A DNA stretch of 64,000 bases from Leptasterias polaris (Eukaryota > Echinodermata > Asteroidea > Forcipulatida > Asteriidae): positions 1,798,001-1,862,000 of the forward strand of contig JAZGTN010000002.1 of the NCBI GenBank assembly GCA_037783415.1, given 5' to 3'. Below the pieces are notes generated by a model that saw only the letters and a list, made by a program, of their open reading frames with translations, did no database searches and was not told the origin of the DNA. A program made the translations under genes and the position numbers. How positions within the stretch are numbered: position 1 is the stretch's first letter; each line of letters starts with the position of its first letter. Positions 1 through 11,115 of this stretch are shown piece by piece.

Positions 1-426
1 GTTTTCCCCTAGAAATTGTAAAGCAATTACTTAGCCTTGGACCTAATTACCACTAATGGGTGAAATGAACCATTTTGTATTAACTATTAATAGAGAAAAA
101 TATGGGCTAATTTCGAAGAAATGTTTTGCTATAATTTATTTTATTTAGTCACAAGGGTCTATATCTAATGGTTTTGGCAATTTAAAAGTAATTGAGTTCT
201 CCTAAAATATGTATTTATACACGCAAATATCAAACTGTCACTAAAAAAAAATGCGCGATTGTGTAACCGTGTGATGTTTTTAGGGGATGATGTCATGGAG
301 TGTCAAATGGAGGGAATACCTTTGGTAATTACTTCAAAACTTAATGACCATAACAATTTAAGAAGTTCTGCAGCTGTTGACAATGTAGAACATTTTGCGA
401 AACAACTTCCCTTCAAGGAATGTGGT

Positions 427-809
427 TTTAAAGGTGCTGCATACGTTTGGTAATTGCAGCCTACTGATTGTGTTAATCCTATATAAATGTAGGTACATAC
501 AATAAAACTAACCTGTGAAAATTTCACTTCAAAAGGTGTTCACGTTTTTGAGATATCACCGAAAAACCGGAGCGAATATTTCCACGCAGGAAGAATATTC
601 CCCATAGGAATACACAGTCTGAGAAGCGTTTCTGATTCAAATTTTGAGGGAATAAAAAGTGATATATTTTTCCATAACCGTAGTACTTCGAAAATAAAAG
701 TTTCTCAACATTTATTATACTACCCAAAGCTGCTGTACTTCTTACCAAGTAAGTTTTTATTGCCATTAATTTTCAGAGTCATTACCAAACGTGTACTGTG
801 CCTTTAAAG
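427..809. mobile_element. MITE, TTTAAAGG family, copy 1
   Basis: A 383-bp non-coding element with imperfect terminal inverted repeats: the left end reads TTTAAAGGTGCTGCATACG and the right end, read on the minus strand, TTTAAAGGCACAGTACACG, both followed by TTTGGTAAT. Internal signatures CTGTGAAAATTT and CAAGTAAGTTTTTAT recur in the copy at 1,801-2,178 and partly at 4,200-4,640, 39,840-40,520, 53,440-53,600 and 60,560-60,700. No transposase is encoded. The superfamily is not known. Confidence 0.65.
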
Positions 810-810
810 A

Positions 811-1800
811 GATGAATTCACAAACATTTCCTTAGATTGCGTATTTCCAAAGACGGATTATTAATCTTGCGTGGACATAACCACTCCAGATTTTGGCAAC
901 ATCTCAAAAACCTACCACTTTTTTATATGAAATTTTCACGGGTTAATTTGTGTGGTATGTTATCTACATTTTAAGGATTTAAACATTCGAACGGTTCCAA
1001 AAATATCGTGTATTTAAAGCCCAAAAGTATTACAAAATGCCAGGAAAAAACACCCCCAAAACCCGTCATCGGTTGTCTTGACTTAAAGAGTTACTACCGA
1101 ATTGGATGGAAATTTTCACATGTGGATTTGAGTATCATTAAAACCTAAAAAATGGGAAGTAAATTTGGTCAAATCAACTAAGCCAAAATAACTGGAAAAA
1201 CAACTACTGCATGTTTGCCAATGATTTTATACTCGTTCGCATAATACATACTTCCTCCTAGAACGTAGTTCTAATAAATAAAATATTTTTGAGGTTTTCA
1301 AGAAGCTATCTTTGTCGAATTTGATAATATTCTGTAAACGTAAATATTTACGTAAATACTCACGATTTCGACCGTGTCGTAAATATTTACGGTTATACTT
1401 GAACATTCAAAATTTGTGTCCCAAATCGCTACGTAAATGTTGACGTATATATATTTTAGAGGGTTTCAAAAAGTACGTTGTCAACTTTGACATTATTCCA
1501 ACGGACATATTAATTCACTGAAAGATCCGTTTCTGACTGGCATGAACGTAATAATCAGTTAGCCATCAGAGTTAATTATAAATCATGTACATCGTGAATA
1601 ATGAGTTGTATATACTAAAGCACAAACGCTGATTTTCACGTCTGGTTTTATAAAATACTGTACCAGAAAGGTGATGAATATCCTATTGGTAACAACAAGC
1701 CAAGTACAGTAAAAAATGAGAAAAGGCGGAGTAATATTCTCAATATAGGGTGTTTTTTCTTTCAGTTCGTTTTTTGTGGGTTATTTTGAGCCCCCCTTTC
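811..1800. other. AT-rich non-coding stretch with CGTAAATATTTACG palindromes
   Basis: No gene is recognised. Around 1,333-1,395 the palindrome CGTAAATATTTACG occurs twice, with further partial ACGTAAAT copies up to about 1,445. This could be the core of a degenerate inverted-repeat element. No boundary or target duplication was found. Confidence 0.35.
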
Positions 1801-2178
1801 TAAAGGCATGTATACTTTTGGTAATTGTCAACAACAAGTATTCTCACTTCGAGTATCCCAATGCATGATAAAATAACAAACCTGTGAAAATTTGAGCTCA
1901 AGTGGCCATGGAAGTTGCAAGAAAATAATTCAAGAAAAAACACCCTTGTTGCATAGAATTATGCGCTTTCAGATGCCTGAAAACGGCTTTATGCTTGAAG
2001 CCTTTCTCAGATTCAAATTTGTGGTGAAAATTACCCATTTCTCTAAAACTACATTTCTTCAAAGGACGTCGTTTCTAACAATGTTTTATAAAATCAACAG
2101 CTCAATTACTCCTTATTAAGTAAGTTTTTATGGTCATTGGTTTTAGGAGTAATTACTAAAAGTGAACCCTCCTTAAGA
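1801..2178. mobile_element. MITE, TTTAAAGG family, copy 2
   Basis: This is the second copy of the element at 427-809, more diverged. The left end has TAAAGGCATGTATACTTTTGGTAATTG. The right end, inverted, carries a related AAGG...ACTTTTAGTAATTAC. The body contains CCTGTGAAAATTTGAGCTC and TAAGTAAGTTTTTATGG. The minus-strand version of its body matches pieces inside the 3-kb tandem units near 53,470 and 60,570. Confidence 0.55.
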
Positions 2179-3270
2179 GAGGGGGTGAATTAACCCCAAA
2201 CCTCCTTTTGATCTTATAATTCAATCTTTCTGGAACATCAATTTCTCACGCATCTTGGTACCAATAAAGCTATGTATTGCAATGAACCAGACTGGGACTC
2301 GGACCCAATGTACTCGACTACACTCAACCAATAACTTACAATCTCCAACTAATCTTATCCACGAACGATCTGATTCATAAAAGCAAGTTAAGCTTGAAGT
2401 CAATCTCAACTTTACTCTTTAATCGATCTTTACTCTTACACTTTTTCTTGATCCAAATTAGTCGCACCAGTTATTTGGCATTTTTATCCTGTTTTTGTAT
2501 CCGCAGCTACTCCCCTGCATTTTACATTGTGTTTGCTATATTGCTTATTTGGTTATTTTTCAAATTTACAGCTTAAAATTGTCATTATAGTCCGAAAATT
2601 GCAATCGAAACAGGATTTTAAAGCAATAAATTTTTCTTTTACAATTTTTCCTCCAAATTGTGAAAAACATGCTCCAGATTTTACTTATCAATCTAATTTT
2701 TCTAGGCTAACATTTTTAAAATGGATAAATTCCAGTTAGCAATATAACGCACATTTTGTCATGTTTAAGGTTCAAGGGATAAACAAATCTATCCCCTCCT
2801 CTTTTTCGCTTGGTTTGAGGAACAAGGGATAAACAAAATCTATCCCTTACTTAAAATTATAACCACTCGAACCACAAAAAAACTTATTTTTGTCAGCTTT
2901 CCCAATAATGAAGTATATTATTGTAAATAAAAAAGGTGTGCGCATTTTTCTATGATGTTATGATGCAATAATAGTTTTAAGTAAAAAATGTGGCAAATTG
3001 CTTTGCTAACAAAAAGGAATCAATCAAAAGACTGTTGAAAGTATGTGTTAAAGCGCACAAGATTCTAACTTTGTTACTCCAGCAATATTTTATGGAGAAA
3101 AAACAGCATGATTGTAACATTTTAAAAACAACTTAAAGAAAAAATGCTGTACATTACAAACAAAAGTGAAAAATAATGAAAAATTGTAGTTAAAAATGAA
3201 CCTGTTTTAATTAACTTGTTTTGCTCTCCTCCTTTGTGAAGCGCTTTGTAGTTTGTAAGGCGCTATATAT
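2179..3270. other. AT-rich non-coding stretch
   Basis: No gene is recognised. A direct repeat of AGGGATAAACAAA...TCTATCCC occurs at about 2,774-2,799 and 2,824-2,849. At 3,236-3,265 the GC-richer AAGCGCTTTGTAG...AAGGCGCTATATA resembles the 3' tail of L2-like LINEs or SINEs. Confidence 0.3.
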
Positions 3271-3271
3271 T

Positions 3272-3395
3272 CGTGTCCGAATCGATGGATTCGGCAGTGG
3301 CTGCAGCCATAACACCGAAAGGTTATGTTCTTAACCGGGAGTGTCGTTGCAGCCAACGACCATTACCGTAGCCATAGTCGCCTAATTCGGACACG
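3272..3395. mobile_element. Short MITE, CGTGTCCGAAT family, copy 1
   Basis: A 124-bp element bounded by CGTGTCCGAAT on the left and its inverse ATTCGGACACG on the right, with GGCTGCAGCCAT/ACGGCTATGG-like inner arms. A related copy lies at 22,365-22,483, and a degenerate relative near 16,035-16,305 shares the GGCTACAGCTAT and TAGCCACCAAT parts. It is non-coding and no convincing target duplication is seen. Confidence 0.55.
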
Positions 3396-4199
3396 GTCTC
3401 GGTCAATGCATTGTGCAGTAGCAACAACCTTAGCGTTCAAAATAATCTCCAAAGAGAAGATAAACTCAACACTACTTGACTTACCAGACAAGGCGACCAC
3501 CACGAGGGTCAGAGGGGACAAAAGATGCGACATCTTCCCGAGCTGCCGCTCCGTTCCCTTCCCGTCCATGATCAACTCCGTCTCGATCGGATCAGATATA
3601 ATGAAGCAGACGTGACAAACAGACCTGGCTGGTGGAGGAAAGAGGCAGACGATGCCGACCGTTCCCTACCCTGGTGTCTTTATGACACATTGAAACACGC
3701 TCTTTGCTTATCACTTGGGAGAGAAGGGGGCGGGGTAAACGAACCACTGTATAATTTTGTACACGTTGTAATGGCGGATGCATTTAGATAATAGTGACGT
3801 CATGCTGTCACCTCTACTGGAAAATAACTGCATTTTAGTACTTATGCAAAGAAATGCTTGTCGGGCCTTTCGCTTTACGTACAAAATGATGACATCTTCG
3901 AGTATGATTATTTAATTCCTTGCAAGGCAATAATGAGAACATGGCAGTTTTTATGATCAGTTGTTCTTTTTGAGTCAGCGCAAAAGTTACACACCGTTGA
4001 CGCTGGCATGGTATTATCAGAAGAGTGGGGACAGTAGAACAAAGGAACACAAAAGGAACAATGCTGTCCTCACATTAGAATCCTTTGTATTTTTGTGTCC
4101 TCACTTTGTTTCATGCACTCAGTCTGTGGAGAGTGTAAGTTAGAGGGACAAAGGAAAGTTCTCACATTGATAGCAATAAATAGACATGTGTACTGGTAT
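3396..4199. other. No gene recognised
   Basis: Mixed-composition sequence with only short chance reading frames on both strands. No splice-flanked coding block, RNA gene or repeat boundary could be supported. Confidence 0.3.
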
Positions 4200-4640
4200 T
4201 ATCAGGCGCTTAAGCATTTTTTTCAATGACATTTTCGCACAGGGTCATAAATGAGTTTTAGTCAACGTAATGTTAATTTATTTGTAAAATTTTAAAGAAA
4301 GATGAAAATAAATTCACAGAAAAAACCAACCGAAACAGTATTTTCACAAAAACGTCGAATCCATCCTCGTTAATAGCGAGGTGACAGCGGGTACCAACTG
4401 CATCTCTGGGCGCAGCATTAGCGAACTGAAACGATTCATGCATGAATCAATTCTCAGAGTTAAGTGCTTTGGGGTGAAAAATTATCAAAACCGAAATGCT
4501 TTGAAGGGAATCCTTTCTCAAAATAGTTTATACTATCAACAGCTGCAGTGCTAATCACCAAGTAAGTTTATATGGTAATTTTGGGGGAGTATTTACCAAC
4601 ATACGACCAGAGACATGCTTCTTGCGATCGGTCGATTTTA
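4200..4640 (+). repeat. Dispersed repeat with palindromic ATGCATGAATC segment
   Basis: The block shares several collinear segments with the reverse complement of 39,840-40,520: GTCAACGTAATGTT, ACGTCGAATCCATCC, GCGAGGTGACAGCGGGTACC and AACGATTCATGCATGAATC. Its right part carries the CAAGTAAGTTTATATGG signature of the TTTAAAGG MITE family. It is probably a longer member of that family or a nested pair. Confidence 0.5.
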
Positions 4641-4764
4641 TTTAAAAGACTGGTTATGTTCAAAATAATACTGTATTATTCCTTTAAAGGTACTTTCGCC
4701 TTGCGTTTCACTGAAAAACATGAAGAGTTGAACTTTAACCTTTGACCTGCTGCTTCAGATAAAA

Positions 4765-5055
4765 AATATAGCCGAGCGGTCTAGTGCACCAGACTCAAGT
4801 TCCGGTGGTTAAGTAATAAGGGTGTGGGTTCGAATCGTGGTCATGAAACTTGTATCTGTCCTTTAGCAAGATGCTTTGCCGTAATTGCTTCTCTTCACCC
4901 AGGAGTATAAATGGGTCTGCGAGGGTAGAGGTTAATATATTGTGTTTGAAGAAGCCTTTGTAGTGCCACGGCAGCCCAGGGCTGCAAACTTCCCAGAGAG
5001 CTGAGAAAGATTAAAGGAATGTTATTGGCCAAATGACCAAGGCACTATAATTAAG
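4765..5055 (+). mobile_element. tRNA-derived SINE, degenerate
   Basis: An RNA polymerase III promoter is recognisable: A box TAGCCGAGCGG at 4,769-4,779 and B box GGTTCGAATCG at 4,827-4,837. The body then follows that of the SINE at 5,183-5,530 (ATTGCTTCTCTTCACCCAGG, GGGTCTGCGAGGG, CCAAATGACCAAGG). The 3' TTATT tail is lost. Divergence suggests an old insertion, and it is not a functional tRNA gene. Confidence 0.7.
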
Positions 5056-5182
5056 CGCGTAATTAAGCACGTTATTATATAATGCGTTGTAGGCCTATAA
5101 GAACAAGTTCTTATTTACTCTTATATTACTTTAAACTATCAAGGAGGCGGAACTTGCAGGCAAACATGCGCAAACATGTGGG

Positions 5183-5530
5183 GTGTCGTGGCCGAGTGGA
5201 TAAGAACACCGAACTCAAGCTCTGGTGTTTCTGTTCAGCAAAGTGTGGGTTCGAGTCCCGGTCGTGACACTTGTGTCCCTGAGCAAGACACTTAACTATA
5301 ATTGCTTCTCTCCACCCAGGGGTAATATGGGTACCTGTGAGGGCAGAGATGGTTCTTGTGATTGATTTAGCCTAGTAGCGCATATTTGTTGCACAGGCTG
5401 TATACTCCCCAGGGAGCTGAGATGGTTTAAGGAATGAAACAATGGCCCAGTGACCAGGGGTAATAATTTTGGGACGCCCTTCGGGTGTGAAAACCGCTAT
5501 ATAAAAATTGGTTATTATTATTATTATTAA
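5183..5530 (+). mobile_element. tRNA-derived SINE with TTATT tail
   Basis: The 5' end is a tRNA-like head with A box TGGCCGAGTGG (5,189-5,199) and B box GGTTCGAGTCC (5,248-5,258). The SINE body runs through CTTCTCTCCACCCAGGGG and CCAGTGACCAGGGGTAATAA. The 3' tail reads GTGTGAAAACCGCTATATAA followed by (TTATT/ATT)n. The same body occurs with a different tail at 63,731-64,000 (minus), which shows 3' tail exchange. The tail is presumably the recognition site for a partner LINE. Confidence 0.85.
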
Positions 5531-5698
5531 ATATTAGTCTTCGCAAGCTTTAAAGGAGACAGGAGAGGGTCAGAGGTCAAGAGAGTTAAGTCATTTTCAG
5601 ACACCAATTGCACCCACCTACATCAGTGCGACGTGGTAGCTCATTTTCCGAGGCACCGCATTAGACGCGAAATGGGCCGTGAAGTATGGTGTTCCATA

Positions 5699-5882
5699 TC
5701 TGCCGTCGCCCGTCGCCCGTCGCCCGTCGTGCGTCGCCCGTCGTCCGTCGCCTCTTGCTCTTTATTGTATCCCATTTCTGCCATTTGTCAGTTCCATATA
5801 TGCCATTTTTCGTCGTGCGTCGCCCGTCGCCCGTCGCCCGTCGCCCGTCGTGCGTCGTGCGTCGTGCGTCGTGCGTCGTGCC
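5699..5882 (+). repeat. 7-bp minisatellite, left foldback arm
   Basis: Tandem heptamers CGTCGCC and CGTCGTG in two blocks separated by about 60 bp of unique sequence at 5,752-5,812. The inverted counterpart is at 6,487-6,618. Confidence 0.85.
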
Positions 5883-6486
5883 TCCCACCAAATTATCCCA
5901 CGTTGAATTTTATTTTTGGGGGCAAAAATAACACTTTGTTTGAATTTCAGATTTATTTATTTATTATTATTTTTTGTGTGTGTGCCAGGGGGATAGGGCC
6001 AAGGATTTCAGGTAGTCCAGCATATCAGCACTATTTATTGTGCTAACAAAACACTTTTCTAAAGTCTTGTGTGCACCTACCTGCAATTCAAGTCATGTCG
6101 AAGCTTCAGTATACAACAAATTCCACTGTATGTGTATCCGGCATCAAAATAATGCTGAATAAGTTCATCTCGTGGAAAATATTAGGGAATCTAACATTAT
6201 GAGTATTTACTGCATCAGTTCAACGTTACTATGGTATATGTCCGGGGTCTGATTTGTGATATCGTGTACATGTAACAGACAGAAATATTACAATACAACT
6301 TACAAGGCCTGTTGTCATGGTTGTGCACAATAATTATGAGTTATGCCTAGAAATACCGCTACAATCTACCGCTTTTTATTTATTTATTTACAGTACTTAT
6401 TTAATACGACAAGGTTATTATTTTCAAACCAAGTGTTATTTTTGCCCCCAAAAATAAAATTCAACGTGGGATAATTTGGAGGAGGC

Positions 6487-6618
6487 ACGACGGGCGACGG
6501 ACGACGGACGACGGACGACGGGCGACGGGCGACGGGCGACGGGCGACGCACGACGCACGACGGGCGACGCACGATGCACGATGCACGATGCACGATGCAC
6601 GACGCACGACGCACGACG
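6487..6618 (-). repeat. 7-bp minisatellite, right foldback arm
   Basis: GGCGACG and CACGACG heptamers, the reverse complement of the left arm array, with a CACGATG variant block near 6,570-6,600 that is absent from the left arm. Confidence 0.85.
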
Positions 6619-6639
6619 GCAGATATGGAATTCCATAGT

Positions 6640-7358
6640 GAAGTGCTATTCATTTACAAAATGTCAGTTACAAAACATGTCCAGTAATTGTATGAATTCT
6701 ACGCCCATTTCAAAGAGGTGAATAGAGTAAATTTCCAAACTGATATTCGTAAACATTAATTAAGTGGAAAAGTGCACAAGCCTCGGTAATTTGGTGATGT
6801 TTGCCTGGTGCTTGTATTGTTTGTTGGGTATGGGAGTACTTAGTTGACAGTAATGAAGGTAGAATGGCAGGCAATTTTATGGTTTAATTAGTTTTAAAAC
6901 ATCGTAGGGGAAAGTGTGGATTCTGAAGGCCATACTCTTCCTGAGCTATCATAGGATAGGTTGCGCAACGGAGATGGGGTGGGGGTCATTGCTTATTATA
7001 AAATTAACCATGTATTACAGACATTTGTGTAAAATGCTCCAAGCTCCAAATACTCAATGCTCCTATTTGAACATTTAAAACAAATATTGGTAGATAGAAG
7101 ACTCTTGGGTATAAATAATTTCTTTTTACAACACCCAAAACCTGAACCCACTCAGTGACAACAACCCCCGAACTTGAGTCCGGTGCCCCAGACAGCTCGA
7201 TCACGACACTCCACACCGTAAAGCTAGATATTGTTTGGACTAAAATTTTAACAACTCCGGGTTGATGTAATTCTTGAACATTACATGGACTGAAAATAAT
7301 ATTTTACCTTTTCCAAAGCAGTGATGTTCCCCATAAAAAAAAACCACTACAGAACTTA
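6640..7358. other. No gene recognised
   Basis: AT-rich sequence between two mobile elements. It has only short chance reading frames and no repeat boundary could be placed. Confidence 0.3.
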
Positions 7359-8142
7359 TTAAGACTGGGTTGCTCTATAAATCAAAGAAGTGGTGGCAGA
7401 TTTTTTTATGGACTTCGTTTATTCTTTGCACATGTAAAGGCCTTCAACCAAAGTGTAAAAAGAAAGCATATTTTTTGCATCCACACTTTGGTTGCCATGG
7501 CAACGGGTGAAAATAGAAATTTACCATATTTCACCTAATTTAGCTCTTTTCATAAGTAAAAATGACCGAATGTTGTGAGCTTCACTGTATAAAGACCAAG
7601 TAGTTGACCTACCTCTCAGCTAAATATGGTAAATATACATCATTAATCTTTCCAAAAATGTACTTGGTACAAGTACAGGTAATTGTGAATGGAAGATTCC
7701 ATTATTCCATATAGGGGTGTTTTGAGCAAAGTCAATTTGGGAAAAAGACTGGTTGCTAAAATTGTCAGAAGTCCGAAAGTAACATATTTAGGAAAGTTTT
7801 GCTTTCAGGATTGAAAGATAAGATGTTGGTCTGTAAGAATAAGAAAAAACAAGTTTTGGTATTTTGTGTACCGGGGAGCAGTGTTGCCAGAAACTTCATG
7901 CTTTTTTTGAAAAAAATGTATATTTTCAAATTTCATAAAATTGAAAATAATGCTCTATAATGACTTTCTACATGCTGATCAATGATGCTGATTGACAAAA
8001 TACCAGGACAAAATATAGTACAGCAACTTACAAGTTTAAAAACATAACTCTACATTTTATAAACATGCATCATAAGGACAGTGTTGCCAGAAAAGTAGCA
8101 TTTAAAAGACAACAACTCAGGGAAAAAAACTCAATTTACATA

Positions 8143-8285
8143 GTTGTGTGACAAAGTTGACAGTGACATTGTTAGTGGTGACACAGTTGGCAATGACACA
8201 GTTGCTAATAACATAGTTATTGATGACATAATTGGCAATGACATAGTTGGCTGTGACATAATTGGCAATGACATAATTGGCAGCA
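8143..8285 (+). repeat. 15-bp minisatellite
   Basis: Degenerate tandem copies of a 15-mer close to AATGACATAGTTGGC, about nine units, inside the TTAA-flanked element. The minus-strand reading frame over it (a Met-Ser-Leu-Pro-Ile repeat) is a by-product of the 15-bp period. Confidence 0.8.
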
Positions 8286-9835
8286 ACATTTTTTGAACAA
8301 GTCTTTCAAAAGGCTTTAGCCATGCATTTGCAATGACCTTCAAGTTCATTAGTTCGTCTGTTCATATGCAGTTCATACACTATATTTTGAATAACAAGTT
8401 TAAATAGCATGATAACAATTGGACATGCTGGATAAGCATCTCATTTGATGACTCACAGGAAGATGCAACAATGCCAAAACATCTTTGAAGTTTCTTTCAC
8501 AGATAAAGTGTTTTAAATAAATGGCCTCATTTTCCCCTTAAAACAGCTCAAACACTGTATGTAAAGTTTACCCCCATGTTGTGGACATCTGTTACTAGTC
8601 CTGACACAGAGTAGAGTATGCACAAAGTCTATACATGAAGATACTTCCGTATCCGAAATAGTACATAGAGATAACTTCCATATCAGTATCTCAGATAGTA
8701 CACGTTTATAAAGTATATGATTTGAACAGTGGATCATTTTGATATCAGAGTATCGTCTCTATAGATCACACAGCAAACTTCTCTAAAGTTGAAGGTAATC
8801 TCTGTATCCCTCATTGTGCTCATACATGTAACACCAGTCATCCTATCATAACAGCACAAAAAGTATGGTACTTTCCTAGTACTTTCATTGCTTTAAGGAA
8901 CAAGGAAGAACACCACAGCAAATTTTTGAGAATAGAGAATCATTCTGCTCATGGAACACCTGCAAATTCTGTCATATATTTGTGGTCATATTTACATTTT
9001 GCTGTAGCAGGTACAAGTTTCAACAAAACGTTCAATTTTCTTGACAAATGGACGTTTACGGCCCTTTTTTGGAATATCCGAAATGTTGATGTTGAGGTTT
9101 GTACACGTCCTTAAGTTTTGAAACTGTTTGCTTGGTAAAACTATTTTGTTAAGTAGTTCGCAAAAATAAAGTGTATCAAATACAATGGGATATTAAATAT
9201 CATTGATTCTGTGTACTAAATCCCGTAGACTGTCCAAGAAATCCTCCTCCGCAGCGGCTGGAAAACTTTGAGCAGATGGTCTACTACATTTGAACTACAA
9301 GAACTACTACATTTGAAACCCCCTATATGTGCCGTGTGCAAGGATTGCTAAACAATGTAAACAATAAAATATGACAATAATTTTGTAAAAAAAAACGCAA
9401 ATGGAAAAATAATTTTTTCGAAAAACATGTAGGTTTCATTCCTGAAATTTGAATGTTTCACTGTACATGCTGGTTATAATGCCAACTCTTTGATGGAATA
9501 TAGGGCTATAATGTGGATTACACTAGATGTTACCACCAAACTAGGCTTAAAAGGCGAGTTACAGGCAATAGTGTTGCAATTTAGTTTTAGTTTTTATCCA
9601 TTTATACTGTTATATTTTTAAATACTGTAGCCTAGGTCCAAAAGAAAATGTTTGATATTAAAAGTCACTTATCAATTCCATGTACCTTAACTATTACAGA
9701 GCTATATAGTCAAGATTCACATCCCAAAATCTTAAGTGAGGGAAACTGTAATGAACTATAAGTTCAAGAACTTCAATGACCTGGAGGAATGAAATTCAGT
9801 GATAGCCTCATATGAACCATTCCACATATCTAAGA

Positions 9836-9853
9836 GGGGGGGGGGGGGGGGGG
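9836..9853 (+). repeat. G18 homopolymer
   Basis: An uninterrupted run of 18 G. Similar G or C runs of ten or more recur through the window, for example near 16,830, 24,020, 30,790, 32,162, 38,757, 51,865 and 60,258. Confidence 0.9.
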
Positions 9854-11115
9854 TCAGGTCCCAGATTTTTATTTTTAATTTTTTGTTCAGAGACCGAAAA
9901 CTTTGTTGGACCCATGTACTTACCTATAAATATCACATGTCAAATACCATAGATCAAGGACAGACCTATAACATGAGGAACCGTCTGTTTATTGTGTGTC
10001 TGCTTATCTTGTCAACAGCTTGTGGCTACAAGGTGTTTGGTTTTCAACACAAAATGTAAAAGGTCCTTCAGTCGTTCAAACACTGATATTATTTTATTTT
10101 TATGTGTTGTTTTTTTGCACGAGGCGTTTTAGTTTATGTTTAGTTTATGTTTAGTTTATTTCTGTATTTCTTTGTGTTTTACCAGTACATAATCAGTTAA
10201 AACAAAATTAATTAAACAGTTAATTAAAAAAGGCAAATAATCTTAGACAATAGCTGGGCACGAAAAGCAGTCATTTAAATGTAAAACATTATCAGAAATG
10301 CACAGAAAACATGTTCAATATCTCTTTGATGGTGTGGTACCATTTATTGGCCTTTCCAGCATTACAGTAAAGTAGAGGGGCGTGGCTGATTTAAGGGTTG
10401 ATGTCTCTGGCATCACTGACTGCCTTTAATGCCATTTAAGTATTTTTTTTCTCTTCATATCAACACTAATTTTGTATTCTACCATAGATATGACAAATTT
10501 GTTATATAATTTGTCAATTAAGACTTCCTTTAATGTATAACCTTTTGCCATTCATTGCGTTTTTTTCCAGCCAAAGTGCTATCTTTTCGGCAACACTGTT
10601 TTCGCGCACTTGAAATACCAAAACATTTTATACAATTTTTATGTAGGTTGGTATCTTATCTTCCAATTATCGAAGTGACATTATTCACAAAGTGCCACTT
10701 TCGGCTTTATGGCCCAATTCGATACCCCCTATTTTCGCTATGAGAGAATATGATGACAACACCCCTATTTAAAATAATGGTTTGAGCCAAAGTGGAACAC
10801 ACACTTAAATTTTAAAATCATTTTCTGAGTAAAGAGTAAATATGTGTGAAAGAAAGGCTTCTACTCTCTCCTCTTTAGATGTACCAGTGCTTCCAGTTTA
10901 CCTTTATTTCATTACTTAAATAGTGTAAAAACTTGCAAAATTGGCTATAAATCTTATTTTGGCCGTTACCATGGCAACCGACATCTGATTTTTTTGCTAT
11001 TTTTGTTTCATATGTACCCATACCAACTCATGCATGGAGTATTGCCAAAATCCATTTTTTTAAGTCTGCCACCTTTTTAAAATTATCTTTGATTTTTACA
11101 GCAACCCAGTCTTAA

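Larger units (their letters stand above)
5692..6630. mobile_element. Foldback element with CGTCGCC minisatellite arms
   Basis: Two long inverted arms enclose a roughly 480-bp loop. The left arm starts TTCCATATCTGCCGTCG, runs through a 7-bp minisatellite (CGTCGCC/CGTCGTG) and ends in a unique segment containing ATTATCCCACGTTGAATTTT and GGGGGCAAAAATAAC. The right arm (6,424-6,630) is its reverse complement, ending CGACGGCAGATATGGAA. The left arm has an extra internal TTGTATCCCATTTCTGCC spacer. The loop holds TATTT runs and no gene. Reading frames in the arrays are repeat artefacts. Confidence 0.8.
7363..11111. mobile_element. 3.75-kb inverted-repeat element flanked by TTAA
   Basis: The left end reads TTAA|GACTGGGTTGCT and the right end AGCAACCCAGTC|TTAA, with TTAA at 7,359-7,362 and 11,112-11,115. 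The inverted similarity continues inward for several hundred bases in patches (GTGGCAGA next to T-runs; GGTTGCCATGG at about 7,489 and, inverted, about 10,970). No transposase is encoded. A 15-bp minisatellite and a G18 run lie inside. The TTAA duplication fits the Kolobok or piggyBac superfamilies, but which one is not known. Confidence 0.6.

Noticed and set aside
5183..5265. Functional tRNA gene
   Set aside because: A and B boxes are present but the sequence continues into a SINE body and the acceptor stem does not pair convincingly; similar heads recur at 4,765 and 26,060.
5633..6046. Arg/Pro/Ser/Val-rich frames on both strands
   Set aside because: A 7-bp repeat without stops is open in all three frames; the frames follow the minisatellite of the foldback arm.
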